DNA of 64,000 nt from Pseudonocardia asaccharolytica DSM 44247 = NBRC 16224 (GTDB lineage Bacteria > Actinomycetota > Actinomycetes > Mycobacteriales > Pseudonocardiaceae). The DNA lies in contig NZ_AUII01000012.1 of the NCBI RefSeq assembly GCF_000423625.1, positions 61,756 through 125,755 of the forward strand, read 5' to 3'. This document shows positions 9,365 through 16,998 of the stretch, in pieces (positions within the stretch are counted from its first letter, which is position 1; each line of letters opens with the position of its first letter). A model generated the notes under the pieces. The model was not told where the DNA came from, did not search any database, and saw nothing but the letters and a program-made list of their open reading frames with translations. Made by a program: the position numbers and the translations under genes.

Positions 9365-10618
9365 GTGCGACGACGACTCTGGTTGATCATCTCGGCGTGC
9401 GCGGCGCTGCTGCTGACGGTTGCTTGCCAGCCCGGCTCCTACGACATCTCGGTGACCGGACCTGGCGTGGACGGCTCAGGCACGGTGATCGTGGACGGCT
9501 CAACGTCTCCGCCGCCGACCACCGACCCCACATCTCCGCCGCCCACGACGGAGCCCCCGCCGACGGCGGGCGACACCACACTGACCGCGACCCCCCTGGA
9601 CGGGCAGGTCCGCCTCGACTGGACGACCACCCGCACCGACATCACCGGGCAGCACATCTCCCGGGACGGCACCGACACCGACGGCACCGGCTACTGGGGC
9701 ACCGACCTGGGTCCCGAGGTGCGCACGTTCACGATGGACCTGCTGCGCCCCGGTGACAGCTACACGTTCACGCTCAAGACGTGGTCGGCGACCGAGGCGT
9801 TCCCGGATGTGACGGTCACCGCGACCCCGCTGGGGGACGCGCTGCCGCCCACCACCGACCCGACCAGCCCGCCCCCGACGTCCGGGCCGCCACCGCCGGG
9901 TGGGGACCAGACCGAGGCCGCGGTCAAGTACGGGTGGGGCACCCCGATCTGGGCCGACGAGTTCAACTACACCGGCGCCCCGGACCCGAGTAGGTGGTCG
10001 GTCTACGGCGAGGGCGGCAGCGGCGGCTGCTGGCCTGGGCACGCCGGTAACGGCCGCCGTTGTGTGCACGCGGCCACCGTGAACGGGTCGGCGTTGGTGC
10101 AGACCGGGTTCGCCAACGGGGACAGCGCCGGGATGGCGGCCAAGCTGGACCGCCAGTACGGCCGCTGGGAGGCCCGGGTCAAGTCCTACTCGACCGGGCC
10201 GGGCAGCAACACCTACCACCCGCTGCTGCTCATCTGGCCGACGAGTGACATCTGGCCCGAAGATGGCGAGTACGACTTCTGGGAGAACGCCGCCCCGGAC
10301 GGCACCTGCGCCGGGCATTTCATCCACTACCCGCACCCGAACATGCCGGTGCAGCAGGAGGGCGGTTGGTGCATGACCCCGGGCGTGGATCTGGGGCAGT
10401 GGCACAACGTGGCGGTGGAGTGGACCCCGGAGTACATCGCCGGGTTCATCGACGGGGTCGAGGTGTACCGCTATTCCGGGGGCGCCGGCCCCGGCGGGCG
10501 GTCGTGCATCCAGTGCATGCCGTCCGGGCATCTGACCATCCAGCTGGACAACTTCTCCGGCACCAGTATGCAGCCAGCCAAGTACGAGATCGACTGGGTC
10601 CGGGTCTACGGGATCTGA
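9365..10618 (+). CDS. Lipoprotein with FN3-like domain and GH16-family glycoside hydrolase domain
   Basis: This 417-residue protein starts at GTG 9365 behind GAGAGGA. Residues 1-21 form a lipoprotein signal with lipobox TVAC. A Pro/Thr linker leads to an FN3-like beta domain (about 68-155), then a second, similar Pro/Thr linker. Residues about 195-417 are a GH16 jelly roll with the diagnostic catalytic signature E302-x-D304-x-x-E307 (GEYDFWE), and the C-terminal strand YEIDWVRVYGI is typical of the family. GH16 enzymes cut beta-1,3/1,4-glucans or galactans, but the substrate here is unknown. It is unusual in a phage late region and may be a lysogenic-conversion or virion-associated enzyme. 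Confidence 0.87.
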   Translation: MRRRLWLIISACAALLLTVACQPGSYDISVTGPGVDGSGTVIVDGSTSPPPTTDPTSPPPTTEPPPTAGDTTLTATPLDGQVRLDWTTTRTDITGQHISRDGTDTDGTGYWGTDLGPEVRTFTMDLLRPGDSYTFTLKTWSATEAFPDVTVTATPLGDALPPTTDPTSPPPTSGPPPPGGDQTEAAVKYGWGTPIWADEFNYTGAPDPSRWSVYGEGGSGGCWPGHAGNGRRCVHAATVNGSALVQTGFANGDSAGMAAKLDRQYGRWEARVKSYSTGPGSNTYHPLLLIWPTSDIWPEDGEYDFWENAAPDGTCAGHFIHYPHPNMPVQQEGGWCMTPGVDLGQWHNVAVEWTPEYIAGFIDGVEVYRYSGGAGPGGRSCIQCMPSGHLTIQLDNFSGTSMQPAKYEIDWVRVYGI

Positions 10619-10643
10619 GCCGGAGGACTGATGTGGGTGCCCG

Positions 10644-10880
10644 ATGCGCGTGAAGCCCGGAGCGATACGCGACGCCGTGCTGCTGATCGGGGGCCTGGCG
10701 CTGCTGGGCTACGAGACGGTCATCGCCGCGGAACCACGGATCGCGATCCTCACCATCGCCGCCGCGATGATCGGCCTCCCCGCGACGGTGCTGGCCGACC
10801 GCAAGCTGATCTCCCGAAACACCACACCATCGGAGTCGGACCCGTCCCCGGGTCCGCCGTCGGGGAGGCCACCACGGTGA
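10644..10880 (+). CDS. Small membrane protein, holin-like candidate
   Basis: This 78-residue protein has two predicted membrane helices, roughly residues 10-28 (AVLLIGGLALLGYETVIAA) and 33-51 (AILTIAAAMIGLPATVLA), followed by a charged, Pro/Ser-rich tail. Size and layout fit phage holins or other small lysis-associated membrane proteins. It sits in the envelope cassette between the GH16 lipoprotein and another tiny membrane protein, with which it overlaps by four bases. A role in lysis is inferred only from form and context. Confidence 0.6.
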   Translation: MRVKPGAIRDAVLLIGGLALLGYETVIAAEPRIAILTIAAAMIGLPATVLADRKLISRNTTPSESDPSPGPPSGRPPR

Positions 10881-10978
10881 CCCAGCTCGGCCAGATCGTC
10901 GAATCACACCCAATCAGCACCGCCTACCTGACGCTGTGCTCGCTGTCGTGGCTGATCGCGATGGTCGGTCTGTGGTGA
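10877..10978 (+). CDS. 33-residue single-pass membrane peptide
   Basis: A GTG at 10877 overlaps the previous stop (GTGA) and opens a 33-codon frame with the sequence TAYLTLCSLSWLIAMVGLW at its end, one membrane helix preceded by a short polar segment. The coupled overlap matches the other cotranscribed genes of this phage, which supports expression. It may work with the two-helix protein just before it, for instance as a holin/antiholin pair, but nothing in the sequence proves that. A longer reading of the same frame upstream has no plausible protein character. Confidence 0.5.
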   Translation: MTQLGQIVESHPISTAYLTLCSLSWLIAMVGLW

Positions 10979-11019
10979 CCGGCCGCCACCGCCGACGACC
11001 CGTAGATCGGAGAACCCCT

Positions 11020-11571
11020 GTGAATCCTGCCCGGATCCTGGTCGGGGCCGCGGTCGGCGCGCTGCTGGCCGTCGCGCCGACGACCGCGCTCGCCGCCCCC
11101 GCCGCGGACTGCCGCGCGGAGGCCGCCGCGGTGACCACGGCGCAACGTGACTACGACGCCGCGCTCGCCGACGCCACCGCTCGGCTCACCGCGAAGGGCG
11201 TGACCACCGGGCAGATCGCCCAGGCCCGCCGCATCCTCGAAACCGGGGTGTCCAGTCAGGGACTCGCCGGTGGCACTGTGGACCAGCTGCGCGGCCTGTA
11301 CGAGCAGGCGAACCTGCGGTTCGGGGCCGCGGATGTGCCGGTCGCGATGGCCGTGCTGAACACCCGCATCGCCTTGGAGAAGGCGGTGGTGGAGCGGGCG
11401 AAGTGCGTCCCGGCCCCCGCAGCATCCGGCCCGGGCAGCACCGTCACGCCGCACCCCGACACCGGCGCCGCGAAGACGACCAGCCCGCGCCACACCCCAG
11501 CGGACCGCGGCGGCGGCTTCACCCAGGTCGAACGGGTGCCGGTCGGCGCCCCGGAGACGGGCGGGCTGTGA
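11020..11571 (+). CDS. Secreted helical protein, possible partner of the adjacent sortase
   Basis: This 183-residue protein starts at GTG 11020 with GGAGAA just upstream. A signal peptide (about residues 1-25, ending ALA-AP) is followed by a helical body of about 110 residues rich in Ala, Thr and Arg, with two cysteines that bracket it (ADCRAE and RAKCVP). A Pro/Thr-rich linker and a C-terminal segment FTQVERVPVGAPETGGL close the protein. The APETG string resembles an LPxTG-type sorting signal but lacks the usual membrane helix and basic tail. The next gene is a sortase that overlaps this stop by four bases. The family is unknown to me. Confidence 0.62.
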   Translation: MNPARILVGAAVGALLAVAPTTALAAPAADCRAEAAAVTTAQRDYDAALADATARLTAKGVTTGQIAQARRILETGVSSQGLAGGTVDQLRGLYEQANLRFGAADVPVAMAVLNTRIALEKAVVERAKCVPAPAASGPGSTVTPHPDTGAAKTTSPRHTPADRGGGFTQVERVPVGAPETGGL

Positions 11572-12119
11572 GGCGGCTGCTGCCCACGCTCGGGCTGGCC
11601 ACGATGCTGGTGGTGGGCTGCGGCCAGCCCGAACCCCCCGCCCCACCCTCGCATCCGGTGGCGCCGGTCGAGGTGGCCGATCCGGTCGCAGTGACCATCC
11701 CCGCCATCGGCGCCCACAGCTCGCTGATCCCGCTCGGCGTCGACCCCGACGGCGCCGCCGAGGTCCCACCGGTACACACCCCAGAGCAGGCCGGCTGGTA
11801 CGAACCCGGGCCCGAACCGGGCCAGCCGGGCCCCGCGGTGCTGCTCGGCCACGTCAACGGCGCCGGCCGCCCCGGGATCTTCGCCCGGCTGCACGAGCTC
11901 CGGCCCGGGGACGACGTCACGGTGGACCGCGCCGACCACACCTCGATCACCTACCGGATCACCCGCGTCGAGCAGCTCCCCAAGCACGACTTCCCGACCG
12001 CCGCCGTGTTCGGGGACCAGCCCGAGACGGTGATCCGCCTGGTGACCTGCGGCGGCACCTTCGACCGGACCGCCGGGTCCTACATCGACAGTGTGATCGC
12101 CTACGGGGAGGCCACATGA
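11568..12119 (+). CDS. Class F-like sortase with lipoprotein signal
   Basis: This 183-residue protein begins at GTG 11568, overlapping the previous stop. Residues 1-18 form a short lipoprotein signal (LVVGC). The body is a sortase domain with all three catalytic residues visible: H95 (LLGHVN), C161 (LVTCGG) and R167 (FDRTAG). The order, spacing and small size fit actinobacterial class F sortases. Sortases cut a sorting motif and join the acyl product to an amine, often in the cell wall. A sortase is rare in a prophage. The neighbouring secreted protein, with its APETG tail, is the obvious candidate partner, though this is inference. Confidence 0.85.
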   Translation: MRRLLPTLGLATMLVVGCGQPEPPAPPSHPVAPVEVADPVAVTIPAIGAHSSLIPLGVDPDGAAEVPPVHTPEQAGWYEPGPEPGQPGPAVLLGHVNGAGRPGIFARLHELRPGDDVTVDRADHTSITYRITRVEQLPKHDFPTAAVFGDQPETVIRLVTCGGTFDRTAGSYIDSVIAYGEAT

Positions 12120-12406
12120 TCAGCGTCCCTCGGGATGCGCAGTCCCGCGCCTACCGCGAGATGGACAGCTGGGAGCGGTACGCCGACATCGAACTCGGCG
12201 CGCACGGCGAGGCCGAACACCCTCCCGCCACCGGACTGGACGGGATCCGGCTGCCCGAGCAGTACGAGGCGGCGATGTGGGACGCCGGCCGCCAGCCACC
12301 GCCCACCCCTGGCGAGGCCCGGGTCCAGCTGGCCGAGCGGATCGCCGACCCGGCCGCGCCGGACGGTCCCGAATCCGCCGGCGCCTACGACCACCTGGAG
12401 GACTGA
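12116..12406 (+). CDS. Small acidic cytoplasmic phage protein, function unknown
   Basis: This 96-residue protein has an ATG overlapping the sortase stop (ATGA), and its own stop overlaps the endolysin ATG. It is acidic and rich in Glu, Ala and Pro, with no signal peptide or membrane helix. Segments such as AQSRAYREMDSWERYADIEL look helical. I do not recognise a family. Its tight coupling to the sortase and the amidase makes it part of the late lysis transcript. Confidence 0.55.
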   Translation: MISVPRDAQSRAYREMDSWERYADIELGAHGEAEHPPATGLDGIRLPEQYEAAMWDAGRQPPPTPGEARVQLAERIADPAAPDGPESAGAYDHLED

Positions 12407-13404
12407 TGGGGGTTCGGGCGCTATGGCTGGCCGACGCGGCGCGGCTGACCGGTTACCCGGTGCTGGAGGTCGCCGGGTGGCGCACCCGCGGGCACGGCGA
12501 CTTCCGGCAGCTCGAGGGTGTGGTTCTGCACCACACCGCCGACGGCCCGACCGGCAACTATCCGAGCTTGGGTGTGGTGCGCGATGGCCGGGCGGGCCTG
12601 CGGGGCCCGCTGGCCAACCTCGGGCTCGCCCGCGACGGCACCGTCCTAGTGATCGCCGCTGGGGTGGCCTGGCACGCCGGAGCCAGCCGCTGGGCCGGGT
12701 TCGCCGATCTCAACTGGACATTCCTCGGCATCGAGGCCGAATCCCGCGGCACCGTCGACGACTGGACCCCCGCGCAGCGCGACGCCTATCCGCGGCTGGT
12801 GGCCGCGCTGCTGCACTACATGCGCCGCGGCGCGGACCGGGCGTGCGGCCACAAGGAGTGCGCGCTACCACCCGGCCGCAAGATCGACCCGGCGTTCTGG
12901 GATCTACCCGCGCTGCGCCGCCGCGTCGACTGGATGCTCGCCGACCCGCTCGCCCGTATCCCGCGTTTCGCACAGGAGGACACCATGCCCACCGCCCGAG
13001 AGATCGCCGACGCGATCCTGGACACCCCGATCGACCGCCACGGTGACATCACCGAGGCCCAGCGGGAGCGGCCGACCACGCTGCGCGCGGTGCTGGCCTG
13101 GTCCGACCACAACTTCGTGCACGGCCCTTGGTCGTCCCCGGTGGGCGCCGACCTGACGCAGAAGATCGGCGAGGTGCACCGCACGTTGCAGTTCGGCCAG
13201 GCCGGGGTGCGCACCCCCGGTGACCTCGTCGCCTGGTTGCACGAGCAGTTCGGCCGGCTGAGCTCGGTGGGGGACGCCGGGCAGGTCGCCGACGCGCTGC
13301 TCGAGGCCGGGCTCGGCCGGCAGGTCGCCGCGGCCTTGGTCGCCCGGCTCGGCCCCGACCCCGACCCTGACCCCGAGCCGGAGCCGGGGACTTCGGCGGC
13401 GTGA
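12406..13404 (+). CDS. N-acetylmuramoyl-L-alanine amidase endolysin
   Basis: This 332-residue enzyme cuts the bond between muramic acid and the peptide stem to lyse the host. Residues about 30-165 form an Amidase_2/PGRP domain. Zinc-ligand candidates are H42 or H43 (LHHTAD), H149 (CGHKE) and D161 (KIDP), and WHAG at 89-92 is also typical of the family. The start ATG overlaps the preceding stop. The C-terminal half (about 190-320) contains helical segments that may bind the wall and ends with a short DP/EP repeat of no known role. There is no signal peptide, so export would need a holin, and two candidates follow directly. Confidence 0.92.
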   Translation: MGVRALWLADAARLTGYPVLEVAGWRTRGHGDFRQLEGVVLHHTADGPTGNYPSLGVVRDGRAGLRGPLANLGLARDGTVLVIAAGVAWHAGASRWAGFADLNWTFLGIEAESRGTVDDWTPAQRDAYPRLVAALLHYMRRGADRACGHKECALPPGRKIDPAFWDLPALRRRVDWMLADPLARIPRFAQEDTMPTAREIADAILDTPIDRHGDITEAQRERPTTLRAVLAWSDHNFVHGPWSSPVGADLTQKIGEVHRTLQFGQAGVRTPGDLVAWLHEQFGRLSSVGDAGQVADALLEAGLGRQVAAALVARLGPDPDPDPEPEPGTSAA

Positions 13405-13634
13405 CCCGTCGGCGGGCCTGGGATCTCGCGTGGGCCGCGTGGGCCGCCGCCACCCTCTCCTCTTTCGCCTGGTTGGAGGCCGCCGCGCTGCGCCGCGCCC
13501 GGCATCCGACCCTGTCGCGCACGCTCGCCCGGTGGCTCGGGGTGCACCCGCGCCGGCCGTGGGGCCGCGCCGCGCCGCTCGTGTTCCTCATGTTCTGGGC
13601 GTGGCTCACGGTCCACGTGACCCGGATTCGATGA
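13401..13634 (+). CDS. Two-helix membrane protein in lysis cassette
   Basis: This 77-residue protein starts with GTG overlapping the endolysin stop (GTGA). It has a first hydrophobic stretch at about 8-28 (LAWAAWAAATLSSFAWLEAAA), a strongly basic middle (RRARHPTLSRTLARW, HPRRPWGR) and a second helix at about 57-73 (APLVFLMFWAWLTVHV). Small proteins of this shape next to an endolysin are usually holins or antiholins. The more recognisable holin is the following gene, so this one may be its partner. Confidence 0.6.
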   Translation: MTRRRAWDLAWAAWAAATLSSFAWLEAAALRRARHPTLSRTLARWLGVHPRRPWGRAAPLVFLMFWAWLTVHVTRIR

Positions 13635-13653
13635 TCACGAAGGGAAGATCCGG

Positions 13654-13908
13654 ATGACTACTATCGCGTTCTGGCGGTCCGCTGCTGAGCGGTCCGTCAA
13701 GACCATGGCACAGTCGCTGCTGTCGCTGTGGCTGGTCGGGGACGTCCTGTTCAACCTGCTGGCCGTCGACTGGCCGCTCGCCGGCGGGGTGTCCCTGGGC
13801 GCTGGGGTGATCTCGCTGCTCACCTCGATCGCGTCCGCCCCGGTGCACGGCGACGGCACCCCGTCACTGGTCGGCGAGGGCGACCACCGGCCGCGGCACG
13901 CCGTCTGA
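13654..13908 (+). CDS. Holin, r1t-like family
   Basis: This 84-residue protein begins at ATG 13654 behind GAAGGGAAG. The opening FWRSAAERSVKTMAQSLLS followed by two membrane segments is the layout of r1t-type holins common in actinophages (compare FWkdlaERavkTfaQ). It ends in a short hydrophilic tail. It would form the membrane lesion that lets the amidase reach the wall. The stop overlaps the next ATG by one base. Confidence 0.83.
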   Translation: MTTIAFWRSAAERSVKTMAQSLLSLWLVGDVLFNLLAVDWPLAGGVSLGAGVISLLTSIASAPVHGDGTPSLVGEGDHRPRHAV

Positions 13909-14267
13909 TGCCCGCCGTCCGGGCCGACCTCATCGTCGAGGCCGGCTCCTACGAACCCCAGTACTGGGTCATCACCGACCCCGACTCGGGCCAGCCGCTG
14001 GACCTGACCGCACCCGGCTACCTGGTGCATGCGGTCGTCTCCTCCCGGGAGGACGGCACCGGTGATGTGCTGCTCGACCTGCCTGACACCTCGGTGTGGC
14101 GGCGCACCGCCGACGGCCGGATTTATTTCGAGCCGCCGTCTGCCCTGTCGGCCGGATGGGGGGCGGTGCGTGGCTTCTACCAGGCCGAACTGTCCCATCC
14201 GGCGGGGGAGACCGTCCGGTTCTCCCAAGGCCGGTTCATTGTGGACCCCGAGCTTGTGAAGGACTGA
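13908..14267 (+). CDS. Small phage structural-like protein, function unknown
   Basis: This 119-residue protein starts at ATG 13908, overlapping the holin stop. The sequence alternates short strands with turns (QYWVITDPDSGQPLDLT, YLVHAVVSSREDGTGDVLLDLPD, VRGFYQAEL), like a small beta-sandwich. It has no signal peptide. Proteins of this form sit near tail-fibre genes in some actinophages, and two more virion-like genes follow, so an accessory fibre or chaperone role is plausible. I do not recognise a named family. Confidence 0.6.
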   Translation: MPAVRADLIVEAGSYEPQYWVITDPDSGQPLDLTAPGYLVHAVVSSREDGTGDVLLDLPDTSVWRRTADGRIYFEPPSALSAGWGAVRGFYQAELSHPAGETVRFSQGRFIVDPELVKD

Positions 14268-14272
14268 CAAAT

Positions 14273-14555
14273 ATGCCAACTGACATTGTTTCTGGCAGCT
14301 ATCACGTTTTCCGAGGAATCGGAGCGTTCGTTGCAGTGGACACTCAGACAGTGGAGACGCGCTACGCTCCCCCCGGGAAAGATTATCATTAGCGTCCAGG
14401 CGTTCGTGGAGCATCCCGTAACCGGAGAGCGTAGACCTCTTGTGGCAGAAGTAAATAACGATGCCACTAGTTTCGATGTGTACGTCAAGAGTTTTGAACA
14501 GGGCGTCGCAATGAATGGTTATGCATGGATGATCTGCGCAAGCCTGCCCGCCTGA
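14273..14555 (+). pseudogene. Low-GC phage gene interrupted by a +1 frameshift at a run of six C
   Basis: The frame opened by ATG 14273 encodes 39 residues ending ...RYAPPGKDYH and stops at 14390-14392. The frame one base further on continues naturally from the same place (PPGKIIISVQAFVEHPVTG...) to TGA 14553-14555. Skipping one C in the run of six joins them into one plausible protein of about 93 residues. The region is near 45-50% GC while its neighbours are near 70%, so it looks acquired. It could be a real mutation, a sequencing error in a homopolymer, or a programmed +1 shift at CCC-C. Function unknown. Confidence 0.6.
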
Positions 14556-14575
14556 GCCTGAGGGACTGATGACTC

Positions 14576-15025
14576 ATGGAGATCTTCCCCAACGAGGGGC
14601 TGGACTACCTGCTGGGCATCGTCCCGCGGGGCGGGGCCGCCCCGTCCACGCTGTACCTGTTCCTGTTCACCTCGCAGACCGCGGCCACGGTGCCGGCCGC
14701 GGACGCGGTGCTGGCCACCGAGACCGGGGTGACCGAGGCCGCCTACCCCGGCTATGCCCGGGTGGCGGTGGCCGCCGCAGACTGGGGGGCGCCGGTGTCC
14801 GAGACCCTTTGGTCGCAGGCGGTGCGCGCGGTGACCGCCGAGCAGAAGGTGTTCCCCGCGGCGACCGGCGCCGACGCCACCCCGATCCACGGGTTCGGGG
14901 TGGCCACCGCGGCCACCGGTGGGGTGGCGTTGTGCTACAGCAATTTCGACGACGAGGTCGCGATCCCCGAGCTTGCGCTCGGGGACACCATCAAGGTCAC
15001 CCCGAAGTTCGGGTTCAGCGACTGA
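14576..15025 (+). CDS. Phage virion-associated protein, probable tail-fibre accessory
   Basis: This 149-residue protein begins at ATG 14576 (MEIFPNEGLDYLLGIVP). It has no signal or membrane helix and is rich in beta-type segments (LYLFLFTSQTAATVP, VALCYSNFDDEVAIPELALGDTIKVTPKFGFSD). Related small proteins encoded beside tail-fibre genes have the same opening (NEG-x-D/N-x-LL). It stands 14 bases before the repeat-rich fibre-like gene and probably shares its transcript. Function is inferred from position. Confidence 0.62.
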   Translation: MEIFPNEGLDYLLGIVPRGGAAPSTLYLFLFTSQTAATVPAADAVLATETGVTEAAYPGYARVAVAAADWGAPVSETLWSQAVRAVTAEQKVFPAATGADATPIHGFGVATAATGGVALCYSNFDDEVAIPELALGDTIKVTPKFGFSD

Positions 15026-15039
15026 GCGGGGGCTGAGCG

Positions 15040-16998
15040 GTGCCCACCACCGGCCCGGTCTACGCGGGCGCCGCCGCCGCGGTCGCCCAGACCTGGGCCG
15101 GGCTGGGTAACGCCACCGGCGGCCCGGACAACGCCACCGCGACGTGGACCTCCGGCACCGGCAACACCACCGGCACCGTCGAGCTGTCGGGCTTCGGGTT
15201 GCACGCGGTGCTCCCGCCCGGCGGGGACGCCACCAGCGTCACGGTCACCGTCCGCTCCTCGGTGTCCGACACCTTCACCCTCCGCATCGCCAGCCACACC
15301 GCGCAGCTGTACCTCGGCGGTACCCCGGTCGGGTCGCCGACCACGCTGACCAAGAACACCGGGCTCACCGACCAGGCGTTCGTCGTGCCCGGGCCGATCC
15401 CGTACGCGCAGCTCGCGGATCTGCGGGTGCGGGTGTCGGGCACCAAGGGGGTGCAGAACACCACCACCACCGTCGCGGTGGACGCGGTGTGGGTGGAGGT
15501 CAGCTACGAGCAGCCGTCGACGACCCACGAGCAGACCGGCGGCGCCGCCGCCCGGGCCGCGGCCGGCGGGTGGCGGCTGGTCACCGGCCCCACCAGCTAC
15601 GCGCTGTCCGGGGCCGCGGCCACCGCGACGGCCGCCGCCGGGGCGAAGACCGTCACCCCGGCGGCGACCCACGTCACGGCGGGTGGGGCGGCGGCCGCCG
15701 CGGCCGGGTCCGGCACCAGGACCGTGACCCCACCGGCCGTCCACATCCGCGGCGGCGGCGCCACGACGGTCGCCGGCGGCGGCGGGGCCGCGGTGCTCAC
15801 CCAGCCGGCCACCCTGGCCCGGACAGGCGGGGCCGCCGCGACCGGCGCCGGCGCTGGTACCACGGCCGTGGAGCGGGCCCGGACAGGCGGGGCCGGCGGC
15901 CGCCCGGCCGGCACCGGTTCGGTCACCGTCACCCCGGCCGCAACGCACCCCCGCACCGGCGGGGCCGCGGCGCGGGGCGTCGCGGCCGGGGCCCGGGTCA
16001 TCGACGGTCCCGCGACGATCATCAAGACCGGTGGGGCGGGTTGCCGCCCGGCCGGCTCCGGCGCCCGGGCGCTCGCGCATCCCGTCGTGCACCCCCGCCT
16101 CGGCGGCGGATCGGCGACCGCGGTCGCCGGCGGGCCCGCGACCGTCACCAGCCCCGGAACCAGCGCGAAATCCGGCGGCGCGGCCACCGGCCTGGCCGCC
16201 TCCGGCCAGCAGGTGGTCACCCCTCCCGCGACCCATCACCGCGGCGGCGGGGCCGGGTCGCACGGGGCCGGCGCCGGCGCGGCCGCCGTCACCTCGGCCA
16301 CCACCCTCACCACGCATGGTGGGGCCGCGGCCGCCGCCGGCGCCGGCGGGGCCGCGACCGTCGCCCGGGCGGCCGTCCACCAGCGGGGCGGGGGAGCCGT
16401 GACCGTCCCGGTCGCGGCGGGCGCGGTCGTTGTCGCCTCGCCGAGCGCGGCGGCGCGGACCGGTGGCGCCGCCGCGGCGCCCGCCGCGGCCGGGACGGTC
16501 ACGGTCAAGTCCTCGGTTGTGCACCGCAAGTCCGGTGGCGCCGCCGCGGCCGCAGCAGGCACAGGGCAGCACACGATCACCCACCCGACGACGCACGCCC
16601 GGACCGGTGGTGCGGCGCCGCTGGCGATCGCCGGGGGCACCAAGACCGTCATCCACCCATCGGCCATCAGCAAGACGGGTGGCGCCGCCACCGGCCCCAC
16701 CGCCATCGGGCGGTGGACGTACCCCAGCAGTCACATCGTCACCGGCGGCGCGGCCGCGGCCGGGGCTGCTGCCGGGGCGTTGACGCTGCGCCGGGCGCTG
16801 GCCGGCTGGCCCCCCGACATCAGCGGACCACACCGCCACCCGCTCCTCGACCTCACCGCCCCGACGGCAGACCCGCTGATCACGACGAGCGGCCCCCACC
16901 CGGAGCCGCCGTTGAAAGCCGCGGCGCCGGCCGCCGACCCGCTGGTCTCCGTCACCGGGCCGGCCACGGAGCCGCTCGTGCGGGCCACCCGCGGTTAG
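15040..16998 (+). CDS. Tail-fibre-like protein with tandem 24-residue repeats
   Basis: This 652-residue protein starts at GTG 15040. Residues 1-155 form a beta-rich head domain (GTVELSGFGLH, VTVTVRSSVSDTFTLRI). Residues about 160-587 are about 18 tandem units of 24 residues with the pattern h-x-(R/K)-(T/S/G)-GGAA-x6-G-x3-V-x2-PAT, which suggests a long solenoid or fibre shaft. The last 65 residues carry a second short repeat built on GP-x-x-x-PL and AADPL. No enzyme motif is seen. It is probably a receptor-binding or shaft protein of the virion. Its stop overlaps the convergent integrase stop by four bases. Confidence 0.72.
   Translation: MPTTGPVYAGAAAAVAQTWAGLGNATGGPDNATATWTSGTGNTTGTVELSGFGLHAVLPPGGDATSVTVTVRSSVSDTFTLRIASHTAQLYLGGTPVGSPTTLTKNTGLTDQAFVVPGPIPYAQLADLRVRVSGTKGVQNTTTTVAVDAVWVEVSYEQPSTTHEQTGGAAARAAAGGWRLVTGPTSYALSGAAATATAAAGAKTVTPAATHVTAGGAAAAAAGSGTRTVTPPAVHIRGGGATTVAGGGGAAVLTQPATLARTGGAAATGAGAGTTAVERARTGGAGGRPAGTGSVTVTPAATHPRTGGAAARGVAAGARVIDGPATIIKTGGAGCRPAGSGARALAHPVVHPRLGGGSATAVAGGPATVTSPGTSAKSGGAATGLAASGQQVVTPPATHHRGGGAGSHGAGAGAAAVTSATTLTTHGGAAAAAGAGGAATVARAAVHQRGGGAVTVPVAAGAVVVASPSAAARTGGAAAAPAAAGTVTVKSSVVHRKSGGAAAAAAGTGQHTITHPTTHARTGGAAPLAIAGGTKTVIHPSAISKTGGAATGPTAIGRWTYPSSHIVTGGAAAAGAAAGALTLRRALAGWPPDISGPHRHPLLDLTAPTADPLITTSGPHPEPPLKAAAPAADPLVSVTGPATEPLVRATRG
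15517..16800 (+). repeat. About 18 tandem 72-bp units encoding 24-residue repeats
   Basis: Lining up the protein shows a recurring GGAA core every 24 residues, with preceding H-x-R or x-K and a following V-x-x-P-A-T. One unit (around residues 255-275) is about three residues short. The DNA copies are diverged rather than identical, so the array is old and selected at the protein level rather than freshly expanded. Confidence 0.85.

Noticed and set aside
10631..10876. N-terminal part of a 115-codon frame ending at 10978
   Set aside because: It is Arg/His-rich and overlaps the two-helix membrane protein. Only the last 33 codons from GTG 10877 look like a gene.
15517..16800. CRISPR-like array
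   Set aside because: The periodicity is 72 bp in a coding frame with diverged copies. There are no identical repeats with unique spacers, and no cas genes.
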